43,047 nucleotides of DNA from Belliella kenyensis (GTDB lineage: Bacteria > Bacteroidota > Bacteroidia > Cytophagales > Cyclobacteriaceae): positions 1-43,047 of the forward strand of contig NZ_JAKZGR010000023.1 in the NCBI RefSeq assembly GCF_022549675.1, written 5' to 3'. A program made the position numbers and the translations under genes. Positions 34,402-42,920 of this stretch are shown one piece after another. Under the pieces are notes generated by a model. That model was not told where the DNA came from and searched no databases. It saw only the letters and a program-made list of their open reading frames with translations. How positions within the stretch are numbered: position 1 is the stretch's first letter; each line of letters begins with the position of its first letter.

Positions 34402-37400
34402 ATGTATATCATTTTTGATACCGAGACCACTGGATTACCAAGGAGTTATGATGCGCCAATGGCAGCAGATGATAACTGGCCAAGATTAGTTCAGGTTGCC
34501 TGGCAGCTTCATGATGCCAAGGGGAAGCTGATTTCTAATAAAAACTATATCATCAAACCTGAAGGCTTTACTATCCCTTACAATGCGGAGAAGGTTCACG
34601 GGATTTCTACAGATCGTGCTTTGAAAGAAGGACATGATTTGGCAGAAATTTTAGCGATTTTTGACAAGGATGTAGCCAAAGCAGATTACGTGGTTGGTCA
34701 CAATATCGGATTTGATATCAATGTGATGGGTTCTGAATTTCTACGAAAGGAAGTTCCCATGCACTTGCCAGAGAAGAAACCACTCGATACCAAGGATATT
34801 TCGACAGATTTTTGTGCGATCCCCGGTGGGAGAGGTGGTAAATTTAAATGGCCCACACTCACTGAGTTGCACAAAAAGCTTTTTGGTCTTGGATTTGATG
34901 ATGCCCACGACGCGGCCTATGATGTGGATGCTACAGCCAAATGTTTCTTTGGGCTGATCACTGCTGGGGTACAACCTCCTGCCGAAGGACTTAGCATTCA
35001 GGATGTGATATATGAAGCCCCCAAGCTTGAGGAAGCAAACTTTGCTGCAGCAAAAGATGAAACTAAGCAAGCAGCAAAAGATGTACTTAGGGCAGCTGGT
35101 CGAGCAGATATTTCCGATTTGGTTGATGTACCATTTGCTCACCTCCATGTGCATACTCAATACTCCATTCTACAAGCGACATCAGAAATACCTGCGCTAG
35201 TAGCTCGAGCCAAAGAGCTCAATATGCCTGCAATCGCCATGACAGATCATGGCAACATGATGGCAGCATTTCATTTTGTAAGAGAAGCATTAGCCAAAGA
35301 AATAAAGCCTATCGTAGGATGTGAGTTCTATCTGACAAGAGATAGGAAAAACAAATCTCAAAAAGATGATGGATATCAGACGGTTTTACTCGCAAAAAAC
35401 AAAGCGGGATATCATAACCTCGCAAAGTTGGCTTCCTATGCCAATATTGAAGGGTTTTATTACGTGCCAAGGATTGATAAAGAGATCCTCGTACAGTATA
35501 AATCAGACATCATAGCAACTACTGGTGGGCTTTGGGGGGAGATCCCATTTTTGATTCTGAATGTGGGGGAAACACAGGCAGAGGAGGCTTTCGTGTGGTG
35601 GAAGGAACAGTTTGGAGAGGATTTCTACGTCGAGCTCAATAGGCATGGGATCCCCGAAGAAGAAAAAGTGAATGAAGTCTTGCTTCAATTTGCAAGAAAG
35701 TATGGGGTGAAGTATTTCGCTGCAAACAATACTTATTATAATACAAAAAATGATGCCAAAGCCCATGATATTTTGCTATGTGTAAAAGATGGTGAGCTGG
35801 TTGAGAAGCCTAAAAAGTATATTGGAAAGCGTGGTAGAGAGTATAGGTATGGTTTTCCAAATGAAGAGTTTTACATCAAGTCTCCAGAGGAGATGAAGAA
35901 GCTTTTTGCAGATCTTCCTGAGGCGATTTCTTGTACGCATGAGATAGTTGAGAAAATAGAAAGTTATAAGCTGGCTAGGGAAGTCTTGCTACCCAAATTT
36001 GATATTCCGGAAGAATTTCGAGATCCTCAAGATGATCAAGATGGAGGAAAAAGAGGTGAAAACGCTTTCCTTAAGCATTTGACTTATGAAGGAGCTAAGA
36101 AAAGATACCCAGTAATTACAGATGAGATCAAGGATCGATTGGATTTTGAATTGAAGACAATCGAAATGACAGGATACCCAGGATACTTCCTGATCGTACA
36201 GGATTTTATTGCAGCAGCTAGAGACTTGGGCGTATCAGTTGGGCCTGGGCGAGGATCGGCAGCTGGCTCAGCGGTAGCTTATTGTACGGGTATTACCAAT
36301 GTGGATCCTATAGCATATGACCTACTTTTTGAGAGGTTTTTGAACCCTGATAGGGTTTCCTTACCCGATATTGATATTGACTTTGATGATGAGGGGAGGC
36401 AGCGTGTGATAGACTATGTGATCAACAAGTATGGATCCAATCAAGTAGCACAAATCATTACCTACGGTACTATGGCTGCAAAGTCAGCTATTAGGGATAC
36501 CGCTAGGGTTCTCAATCTACCACTTTCGGATGCAGATAGGTTGGCAAAGTTGGTACCTGATATAAAATTGAAGGCACTGTTCGAACTCTCAAAAGATAGG
36601 GCTAAACTTTCTGCTAAGCTGAAAGGAAATGGGGAAGACTTGGGTAAAGCAGATGAATTGATTAGGATTTCTAGAGGAAATGATGAATCCTCCAAGACAA
36701 TCAACCAAGCCAAAGTACTTGAAGGATCTGTACGGAATACTGGGATTCACGCCTGTGGTGTGATCATTACTCCTGATGATATTACCAATTTTGTTCCAGT
36801 AGCGCTAGCCAAAGATTCAGACATGGTCTGCACACAGTTTGACAACTCTGTGGTAGAAAGTGCCGGACTATTGAAGATGGACTTTTTGGGATTGAAGACA
36901 CTTACTTTGATCAAAGATGCTGTCAAAATTGTAAAAGAGCGACATGATATAACGCTAGATCCCGATAATTTCCCAATCGATGATGTGAAGACTTATGAGC
37001 TTTTTCAGCGAGGGGAGACAGTCGGCATATTTCAGTACGAATCCCCCGGTATGCAAAAGTATATGCGGGAATTGAAACCTACGGTTTTTGCGGATTTGAT
37101 AGCTATGAACGCCTTGTATAGACCAGGTCCATTGGAATATATACCTTCTTTTATCAAAAGAAAGCATGGTCTTGAACCGATCACCTACGATCTAGATGAC
37201 ATGCAAGAGTATCTGGAGGAAACTTATGGGATTACAGTATATCAGGAGCAGGTGATGCTCTTGTCTCAAAAGTTGGCAGGATTCACCAAAGGTGAGGCTG
37301 ATGTATTGAGAAAAGCCATGGGTAAGAAGCAACGGGATGTCCTGGATAAAATGAAGCCGAAGTTTGTCGAGCAAGCGGTATCCAAAGGTCATGATGCAAA

Positions 37401-38688
37401 AAAATTAGAAAAGATTTGGAAAGACTGGGAAGCATTTGCCTCTTATGCTTTCAACAAATCCCACTCTACATGTTATGCTTGGATTGCCTACCAGACTGCC
37501 TACTTGAAGGCTCATTATCCAGCTGAGTACATGGCTTCTGTATTGAGCAATAACATGAACGATATCACTCAGGTGACCTTTTTCATGGAAGAGTGTAAGC
37601 GTATGGGGATACCAGTACTTGGACCAGATGTCAATGAATCTAAAAACAGCTTTACAGTAAACAAAGAGGGGCAGATTCGCTTTGGGATGGTTGCTATCAA
37701 AGGAGTGGGAGGGGCAGCAGTAGATGCCATAGTGGAAGAGCGAGAGAAAAAAGGCAAGTTTCCAAATATCTTTGAATTTTGTAAGCGAGTAGGAGCAAAA
37801 GCACTCAATAAGAAAACGCTAGAATCTTTAGCCATGGCCGGAGGCTTTGATTGCTTCCCTCAACACCACAGGAGGCAATATCTGGAAGCAGCAGATGGAG
37901 ATATAAATTTGCTTGAAAAAGCTGTGAAATATGCACAAAAAGTGCAACAAGAAGCTGATAGCTCTCAAGTAAGCTTGTTTGGTGGAAGTGGAGGGATGGA
38001 AGTGCCGTTGCCTACAGTTGCTGATATAGAGCCATTTAGTCAGCTTCAAGCATTGAACATTGAAAAAGAAGTGGTGGGACTCTATATCTCTGGTCATCCG
38101 TTGGATCAATTTAGGGTAGAGATAGAATCATTTACCAATACCCCCATGACTGATTTCAATAACATGGATTTGTTAAGAACAAAAGGTGATATCAAAGCCG
38201 CTGGTATGGTGACTTCTTTTGCTCATAGGACGACAAAGACTGGTAAGCCTTTTGGGACGCTTACGATAGAAGATTACCATGGAGGGCATACATTCTTCAT
38301 CTTTGGAGAAGACTATATCAAGTTCAAAGAGTACTTTATGACAGGGTGGTTTCTTTATATCAATGGATCAGTTCATCCAAACAAATGGAAAGAGGGGGAG
38401 TTTGAATTTAAGATCAATAGCATGTCTTTACTCAATGAGGTCAGAGGAAGGATGGTCAAAGGATTGAGGATTAACATAGACTTAGATGATTTGACCTTGG
38501 ATTTGATGGAGAAATTGGAGAAAATTACCGATAAGTATAAAGGCGACGCAAAGCTCTATATCAATGTAATTGACACCAAAGAGAACATCACCCTTGACCT
38601 GATGTCAAAAAGATTCAAAGTAGACCCTTCCAATGAAATGATCCAAGAACTAGGAACCCTGCCAGAAGTAGTCTATCAGATCATCTGA
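34402..38688 (+). CDS. dnaE: DNA polymerase III alpha subunit with fused N-terminal proofreading exonuclease
   Basis: A 1428-residue replicative polymerase. Residues 1-180 are a DnaQ-like DEDDh exonuclease (FDTETTG with D6 and E8, VHGIST, VGHNIGFDIN, HDAAYDVDAT). A PHP domain starts at about 246 (FAHLHVHTQYSILQ, MTDHGN, VGCEFYL). The C-family palm follows, with GPGRGSAAGSAVAY and PDIDIDF (D656, D658) and the third catalytic Asp in KMDFLGLKTL (D827). QVSLFGG near 1190 looks like a beta-clamp-binding motif. An OB fold (IKAAGMVTSFAHRTTKTGKPFGTLTIED) lies near the C-terminus. E. coli DnaE is ~1160 residues without the exonuclease, which is a separate protein there. A weak 7-bp inverted repeat overlaps the stop codon. 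Confidence 0.95.
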   Translation: MYIIFDTETTGLPRSYDAPMAADDNWPRLVQVAWQLHDAKGKLISNKNYIIKPEGFTIPYNAEKVHGISTDRALKEGHDLAEILAIFDKDVAKADYVVGHNIGFDINVMGSEFLRKEVPMHLPEKKPLDTKDISTDFCAIPGGRGGKFKWPTLTELHKKLFGLGFDDAHDAAYDVDATAKCFFGLITAGVQPPAEGLSIQDVIYEAPKLEEANFAAAKDETKQAAKDVLRAAGRADISDLVDVPFAHLHVHTQYSILQATSEIPALVARAKELNMPAIAMTDHGNMMAAFHFVREALAKEIKPIVGCEFYLTRDRKNKSQKDDGYQTVLLAKNKAGYHNLAKLASYANIEGFYYVPRIDKEILVQYKSDIIATTGGLWGEIPFLILNVGETQAEEAFVWWKEQFGEDFYVELNRHGIPEEEKVNEVLLQFARKYGVKYFAANNTYYNTKNDAKAHDILLCVKDGELVEKPKKYIGKRGREYRYGFPNEEFYIKSPEEMKKLFADLPEAISCTHEIVEKIESYKLAREVLLPKFDIPEEFRDPQDDQDGGKRGENAFLKHLTYEGAKKRYPVITDEIKDRLDFELKTIEMTGYPGYFLIVQDFIAAARDLGVSVGPGRGSAAGSAVAYCTGITNVDPIAYDLLFERFLNPDRVSLPDIDIDFDDEGRQRVIDYVINKYGSNQVAQIITYGTMAAKSAIRDTARVLNLPLSDADRLAKLVPDIKLKALFELSKDRAKLSAKLKGNGEDLGKADELIRISRGNDESSKTINQAKVLEGSVRNTGIHACGVIITPDDITNFVPVALAKDSDMVCTQFDNSVVESAGLLKMDFLGLKTLTLIKDAVKIVKERHDITLDPDNFPIDDVKTYELFQRGETVGIFQYESPGMQKYMRELKPTVFADLIAMNALYRPGPLEYIPSFIKRKHGLEPITYDLDDMQEYLEETYGITVYQEQVMLLSQKLAGFTKGEADVLRKAMGKKQRDVLDKMKPKFVEQAVSKGHDAKKLEKIWKDWEAFASYAFNKSHSTCYAWIAYQTAYLKAHYPAEYMASVLSNNMNDITQVTFFMEECKRMGIPVLGPDVNESKNSFTVNKEGQIRFGMVAIKGVGGAAVDAIVEEREKKGKFPNIFEFCKRVGAKALNKKTLESLAMAGGFDCFPQHHRRQYLEAADGDINLLEKAVKYAQKVQQEADSSQVSLFGGSGGMEVPLPTVADIEPFSQLQALNIEKEVVGLYISGHPLDQFRVEIESFTNTPMTDFNNMDLLRTKGDIKAAGMVTSFAHRTTKTGKPFGTLTIEDYHGGHTFFIFGEDYIKFKEYFMTGWFLYINGSVHPNKWKEGEFEFKINSMSLLNEVRGRMVKGLRINIDLDDLTLDLMEKLEKITDKYKGDAKLYINVIDTKENITLDLMSKRFKVDPSNEMIQELGTLPEVVYQII

Positions 38689-38887
38689 TAAAAAGATGAT
38701 AAAGTAAAAAGGGTACGGGAGAAAAAATGAAATGAGTAAAAGTATAGATTTTGAGAATTGACTATCAGTTTATCGATTTTGGATTGAAGTGAGATGTAAG
38801 AGTAGTGTGATTGACATCCGCTAAAAGTAGATTGAGTCTTATCTTAAAATAGCGCATGTACCTTGAGCACAATAGATCGTCTAAACT

Positions 38888-39550
38888 ATGAAAAACATAT
38901 TCTTATTCATCTTTGTCATAGTGGCGTTTAAGGTTTCTGGGCAAAATCACTACATTGGGGTAAAGGGAGGTGTTAGCTCAACTAATATAGCGTCAACCAA
39001 TATTTTTAGTGACTCTAATGCTAGATTAGGCCTGACAGCTGGGTTGACATATGAATATTTATCAAATAAATATTTATCATTTGGGGCAGATTTGATTTAC
39101 AATCAACGAGGTTTTACAATCGAAACTCCTTTTACCGACAGCCAAGCGAATCTTACAGGGGATAGTTATACCTCAATATTTGAGTATGATTATGTATCAG
39201 TGCCCATAAAGGTTGGATTTAATATAGGAACTGTTCTTTATGGTTTTGCGAATATTGGTATAGTTCCATCTTTGCTTTTAGATGCTAAGCACACGGTACC
39301 AATATACTTTGAGGAAGGTGAGTTTGTCGAAAATAAAACATTGGATGTGACTGATACTGTCTCAAAGTTTGATTTTGCAGGATTGGCGGAGATGGGCGGG
39401 GGGTATAAAATTAGTATGCGAACTTCACTATTCACTTCTCTTTCATATCAACATAGTTTCACGTCAATCACGAATTCTTCTTATTTTGCAAATAATAATA
39501 TTAGACATATAGGGATAAATTTCATAACAGGACTAAAATTTGCTCTCTGA
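38888..39550 (+). CDS. Outer-membrane beta-barrel protein (porin-family, PF13568-like)
   Basis: A 220-residue exported protein. The signal peptide ends VSG before Gln19. The mature start HYIGVKGGVSSTNIAS, then GLTAGLTYEYLSNKYLSFGADLIY, EYDYVSVPIKVGFNIG, YGFANIGIVPSLLLDA, GLAEMGGGYKI and a closing HIGINFITGLKFAL show the alternating strands and terminal aromatic/Leu pattern of small 8-stranded barrels common in Bacteroidota. The role is unknown; such proteins are usually structural or small pores. It lies alone, 199 bases after dnaE and 164 before trxA. Confidence 0.8.
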   Translation: MKNIFLFIFVIVAFKVSGQNHYIGVKGGVSSTNIASTNIFSDSNARLGLTAGLTYEYLSNKYLSFGADLIYNQRGFTIETPFTDSQANLTGDSYTSIFEYDYVSVPIKVGFNIGTVLYGFANIGIVPSLLLDAKHTVPIYFEEGEFVENKTLDVTDTVSKFDFAGLAEMGGGYKISMRTSLFTSLSYQHSFTSITNSSYFANNNIRHIGINFITGLKFAL

Positions 39551-39714
39551 AAAACAACTATCGTTGGAAATATGTCTTTGAAATTAAATTTTCTCAATAT
39601 ATTATCTACAATCATTAAGCTAAAATCAAAAACATCTCTCAATTGAACTTATTGGAGCTGAATTGAATTTAGTATTATATTCGAAAATCGAAAACTTATA
39701 AACAGATATATAAA

Positions 39715-40035
39715 ATGGCAAAAGCAATTGAAATTACTGATTCAAATTTTGAAGAAATCATGAAATCAGAGCAGCCTATCCTAGTGGATTTTTGGGCTGA
39801 ATGGTGTGGACCTTGTAAAATGATCGGCCCAGTAGTCGAAGAGCTAGCGGGAGATTATGAAGGCAAAGCGGTAGTTGGTAAGGTAGATGTAGATGCGAAT
39901 CCAGCTGTTGCAGCTCAATTCGGTATCAGAAGTATCCCTACACTATTGTTCTTCAAAGATGGTCAAATCGTAGACAAGCAAGTTGGAACTACTGCAAAAT
40001 CAGTATTGGCTCAAAAGCTTGATGCTCAATTGTAA
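39715..40035 (+). CDS. trxA: Thioredoxin
   Basis: A 106-residue cytoplasmic protein of normal thioredoxin length. The active site WCGPCK is at 30-35 (Cys31, Cys34), followed by the cis-Pro turn SIPTLLFFKDG and the C-terminal helix VLAQKLDAQL. DFWAEWCGPCKMIGP and VDVDANPAVAAQFGIRSIPT are canonical. It reduces protein disulfides, with electrons from thioredoxin reductase. A strong terminator lies ~40 bases after the stop. Codon use (aag, gaa, ggt) looks like a highly expressed gene. Confidence 0.95.
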   Translation: MAKAIEITDSNFEEIMKSEQPILVDFWAEWCGPCKMIGPVVEELAGDYEGKAVVGKVDVDANPAVAAQFGIRSIPTLLFFKDGQIVDKQVGTTAKSVLAQKLDAQL

Positions 40036-40074
40036 AATAATGATTTTGAAGCTTGCATGACGAATGCATCATAA

Positions 40075-40107
40075 AAAAAAATAAGCCCTCTTAGGGCTTA
40101 TTTTTTT
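40075..40107 (+). terminator. Rho-independent terminator after trxA
   Basis: AAAAAAATAAGCCC pairs with GGGCTTATTTTTTT around the loop TCTTA. A-runs on one side and T-runs on the other could allow it to work in both directions, but the minus-strand gene ends about 200 bases away. Confidence 0.9.
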
Positions 40108-40204
40108 GTATACCTACTTCGAAGCCGACTTCATTAATGATTTTTGTAATGAATTGGTTTAACATCAAAAGGAGCTTATTGTAAAATAAAAAATTTCTTT
40201 AAAG

Positions 40205-40239
40205 TCAGTATCCACTAATATCAAATATCAATTAATATC
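40205..40239. repeat. Short relative of the dispersed-repeat core
   Basis: About 35 bases (TCAGTATCCACTAATATC, then AAATATCAATTAATATC) match the core of copies 1 and 2 at roughly 29 of 35 positions. It lies in the gap between trxA and the opposing DUF502 gene. The flanks do not match, so it is either a fragment or an independent site of a shared motif. Confidence 0.5.
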
Positions 40240-40304
40240 TTATTCTCAAAATCAACTTTTTTAAGCAGTTTGCTTGGCTGTCAAAGGAGATTTTTATCCG
40301 CATC

Positions 40305-40868
40305 TTAAAGCGTCTTGTTCAAATTTGAAACACCACCAGAAACGATAAATTTCATGATGTCAGAGCTACTTACATTTTGGAGAATCCGCACATTCTGTCT
40401 AGGTACTAAGTATAAGTTTCCTGAGAAATTATAACTATGTGGAAAATAGATTGCAACAAGCTCATCTTCACCCAAAACACTCAAATCATCCTGTGTAATG
40501 AAGCCCATCCTAGACATGCCTTCTGACAACTTTACGACCACAGGGGTATTGAACTTTTTCTTATCCCCAACAAAAGCAGACATCAAATCCTTGATACTCG
40601 TGTAGACGATATTTACCAAAGGGATTTTGAATATCCACCGCTCGCACATTTCAAACAGCGGTTTGGTAATGAAAAGACTAGCCAAGTAGCCTACAAAAGT
40701 GATAAAAGTAAGCATAATAACAATTCCCAATCCTGGGACTGGAATTGGAATGATTCCATCTAGAAAGTTCAATGTCAAGATGATCAAATAAATCGTCAAG
40801 CCAATAGGTACGACAAACAGTAAGCCTCTCAAAAAGAAAGTAATCACTCTTTTATAGGTAAAAGCCAT
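40305..40868 (-). CDS. DUF502-family membrane protein
   Basis: A 187-residue protein on the minus strand. Two transmembrane helices are clear near residues 9-33 (FFLRGLLFVVPIGLTIYLIIL) and 44-68 (LGIVIMLTFITFVGYLASLFI). Then come the family features: KPLFEMCERWIFKIPLVNIVYTSIKDLMSAF, VVVKLSEGMSRMGFITQDDL and VAIYFPHSYNFSGNLYLVP. The order and length (~190) fit DUF502 (PF04367). The molecular role of the family is not established. It is convergent with trxA and divergent from the lipoprotein gene at 41195. A TAAATTTG lies 23 bases before its ATG. Confidence 0.9.
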   Translation of the reverse strand: MAFTYKRVITFFLRGLLFVVPIGLTIYLIILTLNFLDGIIPIPVPGLGIVIMLTFITFVGYLASLFITKPLFEMCERWIFKIPLVNIVYTSIKDLMSAFVGDKKKFNTPVVVKLSEGMSRMGFITQDDLSVLGEDELVAIYFPHSYNFSGNLYLVPRQNVRILQNVSSSDIMKFIVSGGVSNLNKTL

Positions 40869-41194
40869 GTGGGGTATTGTTTAAATGTCCTCAAATTTAG
40901 GCAATAAACTTGATTCATTATGGCTTTTTGGAAATCGTGAATGAATCTTTGCCTAAAAACGATCTATAGAGTCAGTGGTGTTTGCTATGTTTTCATAATT
41001 TAGTATTATTGAAAATCAGTAATGTTGTTTGCTAATGATTTCTTAATTGTTTGGCTTTCTTTTTTACTTTGATGCATACATTGGGTATAACCTTTTTATT
41101 TTTGCCTAAATCTTGGGATTCATGAAACCTTAAAAATAGATAGTATTAAATAGATTGTTACATCAAGTTATCCTTTAGGTTATGTCCGAAACTT
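40869..41194. other. Divergent intergenic region
   Basis: 326 AT-rich bases between the DUF502 gene (minus) and a lipoprotein gene (plus). They hold a candidate -7 element for each direction: TAAATTTG on the minus strand (40892-40899) and TATTTTTG on the plus strand (41097-41104). No hairpin or gene is evident. Confidence 0.4.
40892..40899 (-). promoter_or_regulatory. Candidate -7 element for the DUF502 gene
   Basis: On the minus strand the bases read TAAATTTG, an exact TAnnTTTG, 23 bases before the ATG. No good TTG was found at the usual distance upstream. Confidence 0.35.
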
Positions 41195-41890
41195 ATGAAT
41201 AGAATGACTATTTCTCTAGTGTTTGTGTTGATTTATCTCACCTCCTGCCAATCTACAAAGACTACAGTAAGTCAATATTGTAAAGTCTGTTTGGGGAATG
41301 ATGATGGTATTATTATTGATGACGTATCAAGTCCTTTGCTTTCATCCATGCAAAATGATGAGCTATGGGGTATAGTGAAATCGGTTTTTGAGAATGAAGG
41401 TTTTTCTAATGTATTTGATAGGTATGAGTTAGATTATGAATTTATCAAGTATAATATCAAAGGTATAGAAAGTCAAGAAGACAGAGAGCAATTAGTACTC
41501 AAGTTGGGAATCAAGTATATTCTTAAGCCTTCTGTAATCAGTGCGAGGGATTCGGAAGGTTTTATGTATGACGCTATTGATCCTAATGCAATGAAATATC
41601 CCTTTCCAAGAGAAATCCATCCAATCCCTAATAAACCGGGAGAAAATCAATCAATACTACAGTATGAGCTCATAGAGATTTCTTCTGGGGATATTGTTTA
41701 CAAAGTAAATTTCATGAATTCAGATTCTGGATTTATTACTGAGGACGGAGATGATTATAATTTTAGTACAGTTATGAAAACTCTGCGGTCAGGAACTAAA
41801 AAAGCTACAAAATTCACCATTGCAGATTGTAGCTGTCCAAAGAAAAAGTACATCAAGAGAAGAAAGTTTTGGGAGAAATTAGGACACTGA
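41195..41890 (+). CDS. Lipoprotein of unknown function
   Basis: A 231-residue lipoprotein; the lipobox is YLTSC (Cys18) after a short hydrophobic leader. The mature part has CKVCLGNDDGIIIDDVSSPLL, a helical stretch (SVFENEGFSNVFDRYELDYEF), KYILKPSVISARDSEGF, LQYELIEISSGDIVYKVNF and a basic tail ending FWEKLGH with CSCPKKK. The beta-rich end recalls lipoproteins that accompany envelope or stress systems, but I recognise no family. Two Cys pairs (C-x2-C near 29-32, C-x-C near 214) could form disulfides or bind metal. The gene stands alone; the REP array starts 30 bases after its stop. Confidence 0.75.
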   Translation: MNRMTISLVFVLIYLTSCQSTKTTVSQYCKVCLGNDDGIIIDDVSSPLLSSMQNDELWGIVKSVFENEGFSNVFDRYELDYEFIKYNIKGIESQEDREQLVLKLGIKYILKPSVISARDSEGFMYDAIDPNAMKYPFPREIHPIPNKPGENQSILQYELIEISSGDIVYKVNFMNSDSGFITEDGDDYNFSTVMKTLRSGTKKATKFTIADCSCPKKKYIKRRKFWEKLGH

Positions 41891-41920
41891 TGAATTTTTG
41901 AGTTTAGAAGTTGTTTTTAG

Positions 41921-42314
41921 ATGTTCCCTAAGCGCAGCTTGCATCTACGTTTTCATTTCCAAGGGATTTGTAATCCCACATTCAACAACGAGAGTCCACC
42001 TAGTCAAGATATTTGAGTTGTAGTTACAAACTACACCCAGCCGGCTAGTGGTTGTATTTCAGGTTTTCTCAACAATGGGGTGTTCCCTAAGCGTAGATTG
42101 CATCTACGCTTCCCTATCCTTGGAATTTACAATTCCGCAATGATGTACGAAAATTCATAAAATCAAGATATTAAAGGTATAGTTGCAAACTACACTTAGT
42201 CGGTTAGTGATTGTTTTAAGTTGTTTACAAAAACGGGGTGCCTCCTAAGCAAAGATTGAGTGCCTAAGCGTAGATTGCATCTACGCTTTCTTATCAATGG
42301 AATTTGCAATTCCA
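41921..42314. repeat. REP array, three multi-hairpin units upstream of the RAYT gene
   Basis: Units begin at about 41921, 42081 and 42261. Each opens with hairpin 1, AAGCGTAGAT-TGC-ATCTACGCTT (42089-42111, 42266-42288; degenerate at 41930-41952), preceded by TTCCCT or TGCCT. About 10 bases on is hairpin 2, GGAATT-TGC/TAC-AATTCC (42122-42136, 42299-42313; GGGATT-TGT-AATCCC at 41963-41977). Two units continue with hairpin 3, TAGTT-RCA-AACTA (42021-42033, 42180-42192), and a tail containing CCGGCTAGTGGTTGT or a variant. A stub of hairpin 1 at 42244-42258 precedes the third unit. All three hairpins share a 3-base loop and an inverted TTGCA-like centre. Confidence 0.85.
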
Positions 42315-42337
42315 ATCCAAGAGAATTATATTTAATC

Positions 42338-42883
42338 ATGGGTAATGCTTTTCAAATTAGAGATCAGGAAATGCCTTATTTTTTGACATTCCAAGTCGTA
42401 GGATGGGCAGATGTTTTTACCAGAAAGCGGTATAGGGATTTTATTTTAGAAAATTTAGCGTATTGTAGAAAATCAAAAGGATTGTACCTGTTTGGCTATG
42501 TAATTATGAGCAATCATATTCATTTATTGGTTCAGCAAAAAGATGGGAGGTTGTCAGATTGGGTTAGGGATTTCAAAAAGTTCACAAGTAAGAAATTGTT
42601 AAAAATGATTTCAGAGAACCCTGATGAAAGGAGGAAGGAGTGGCTTCGTATGATTTTTGAATATCACGGGAAATATAATAAGAGAAATAATGATATTCAG
42701 TTCTGGACTCATGAAAACCATGCTGTTGAAATGTATAATGTTGGCATGATAGAAAGTAGAATGAAGTACATTCATGAAAATCCTGTTAGAGCTGCCATAG
42801 TTGAAAACCCCGAGGATTATTTGTATTCGAGTGCAAGGGATTATTCAGGATTAAAGGGTTTGATTGAATTGGATTATTGGTGA
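42338..42883 (+). CDS. REP-associated tyrosine transposase (RAYT, IS200-like Y1 family)
   Basis: A 181-residue single-strand DNA nuclease/transposase relative. The ATG at 42338 follows the third REP unit; the frame opens further upstream only because it reads through the hairpin. MSNHIHLLVQ holds the HUH motif (His60, His62). The catalytic Tyr is probably Tyr144 in MKYIHENPVRAAIVE, and EDYLYSSARDYSG is the usual C-terminal signature. RAYTs bind and cut REP hairpins and are thought to spread them, but are themselves usually single-copy and not mobile. The flanking units with identical hairpins support a functional pairing. The gene appears intact. Confidence 0.9.
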   Translation: MGNAFQIRDQEMPYFLTFQVVGWADVFTRKRYRDFILENLAYCRKSKGLYLFGYVIMSNHIHLLVQQKDGRLSDWVRDFKKFTSKKLLKMISENPDERRKEWLRMIFEYHGKYNKRNNDIQFWTHENHAVEMYNVGMIESRMKYIHENPVRAAIVENPEDYLYSSARDYSGLKGLIELDYW

Positions 42884-42890
42884 TTTAGAA

Positions 42891-42920
42891 TGCCCCTAAG
42901 CGTAGATTGCATCTACGCTT
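42891..42920. repeat. REP hairpin downstream of the RAYT gene
   Basis: TGCCCCT followed by AAGCGTAGAT-TGC-ATCTACGCTT (42898-42920) repeats hairpin 1 exactly, eight bases after the RAYT stop. No hairpin 2 follows, so this is a shortened unit. The RAYT gene is thus bracketed by hairpins in the same orientation. Confidence 0.85.

Noticed and set aside
38680-38700. Terminator at the dnaE stop
   Set aside because: The 7-bp ATCATCT/AGATGAT stem overlaps the stop codon and is followed by A-rich, not T-rich, sequence.
42260-42337. N-terminal extension of the RAYT gene
   Set aside because: The extra residues are read from the REP hairpin itself; family members begin near the MPYFLTFQV segment, as from 42338.
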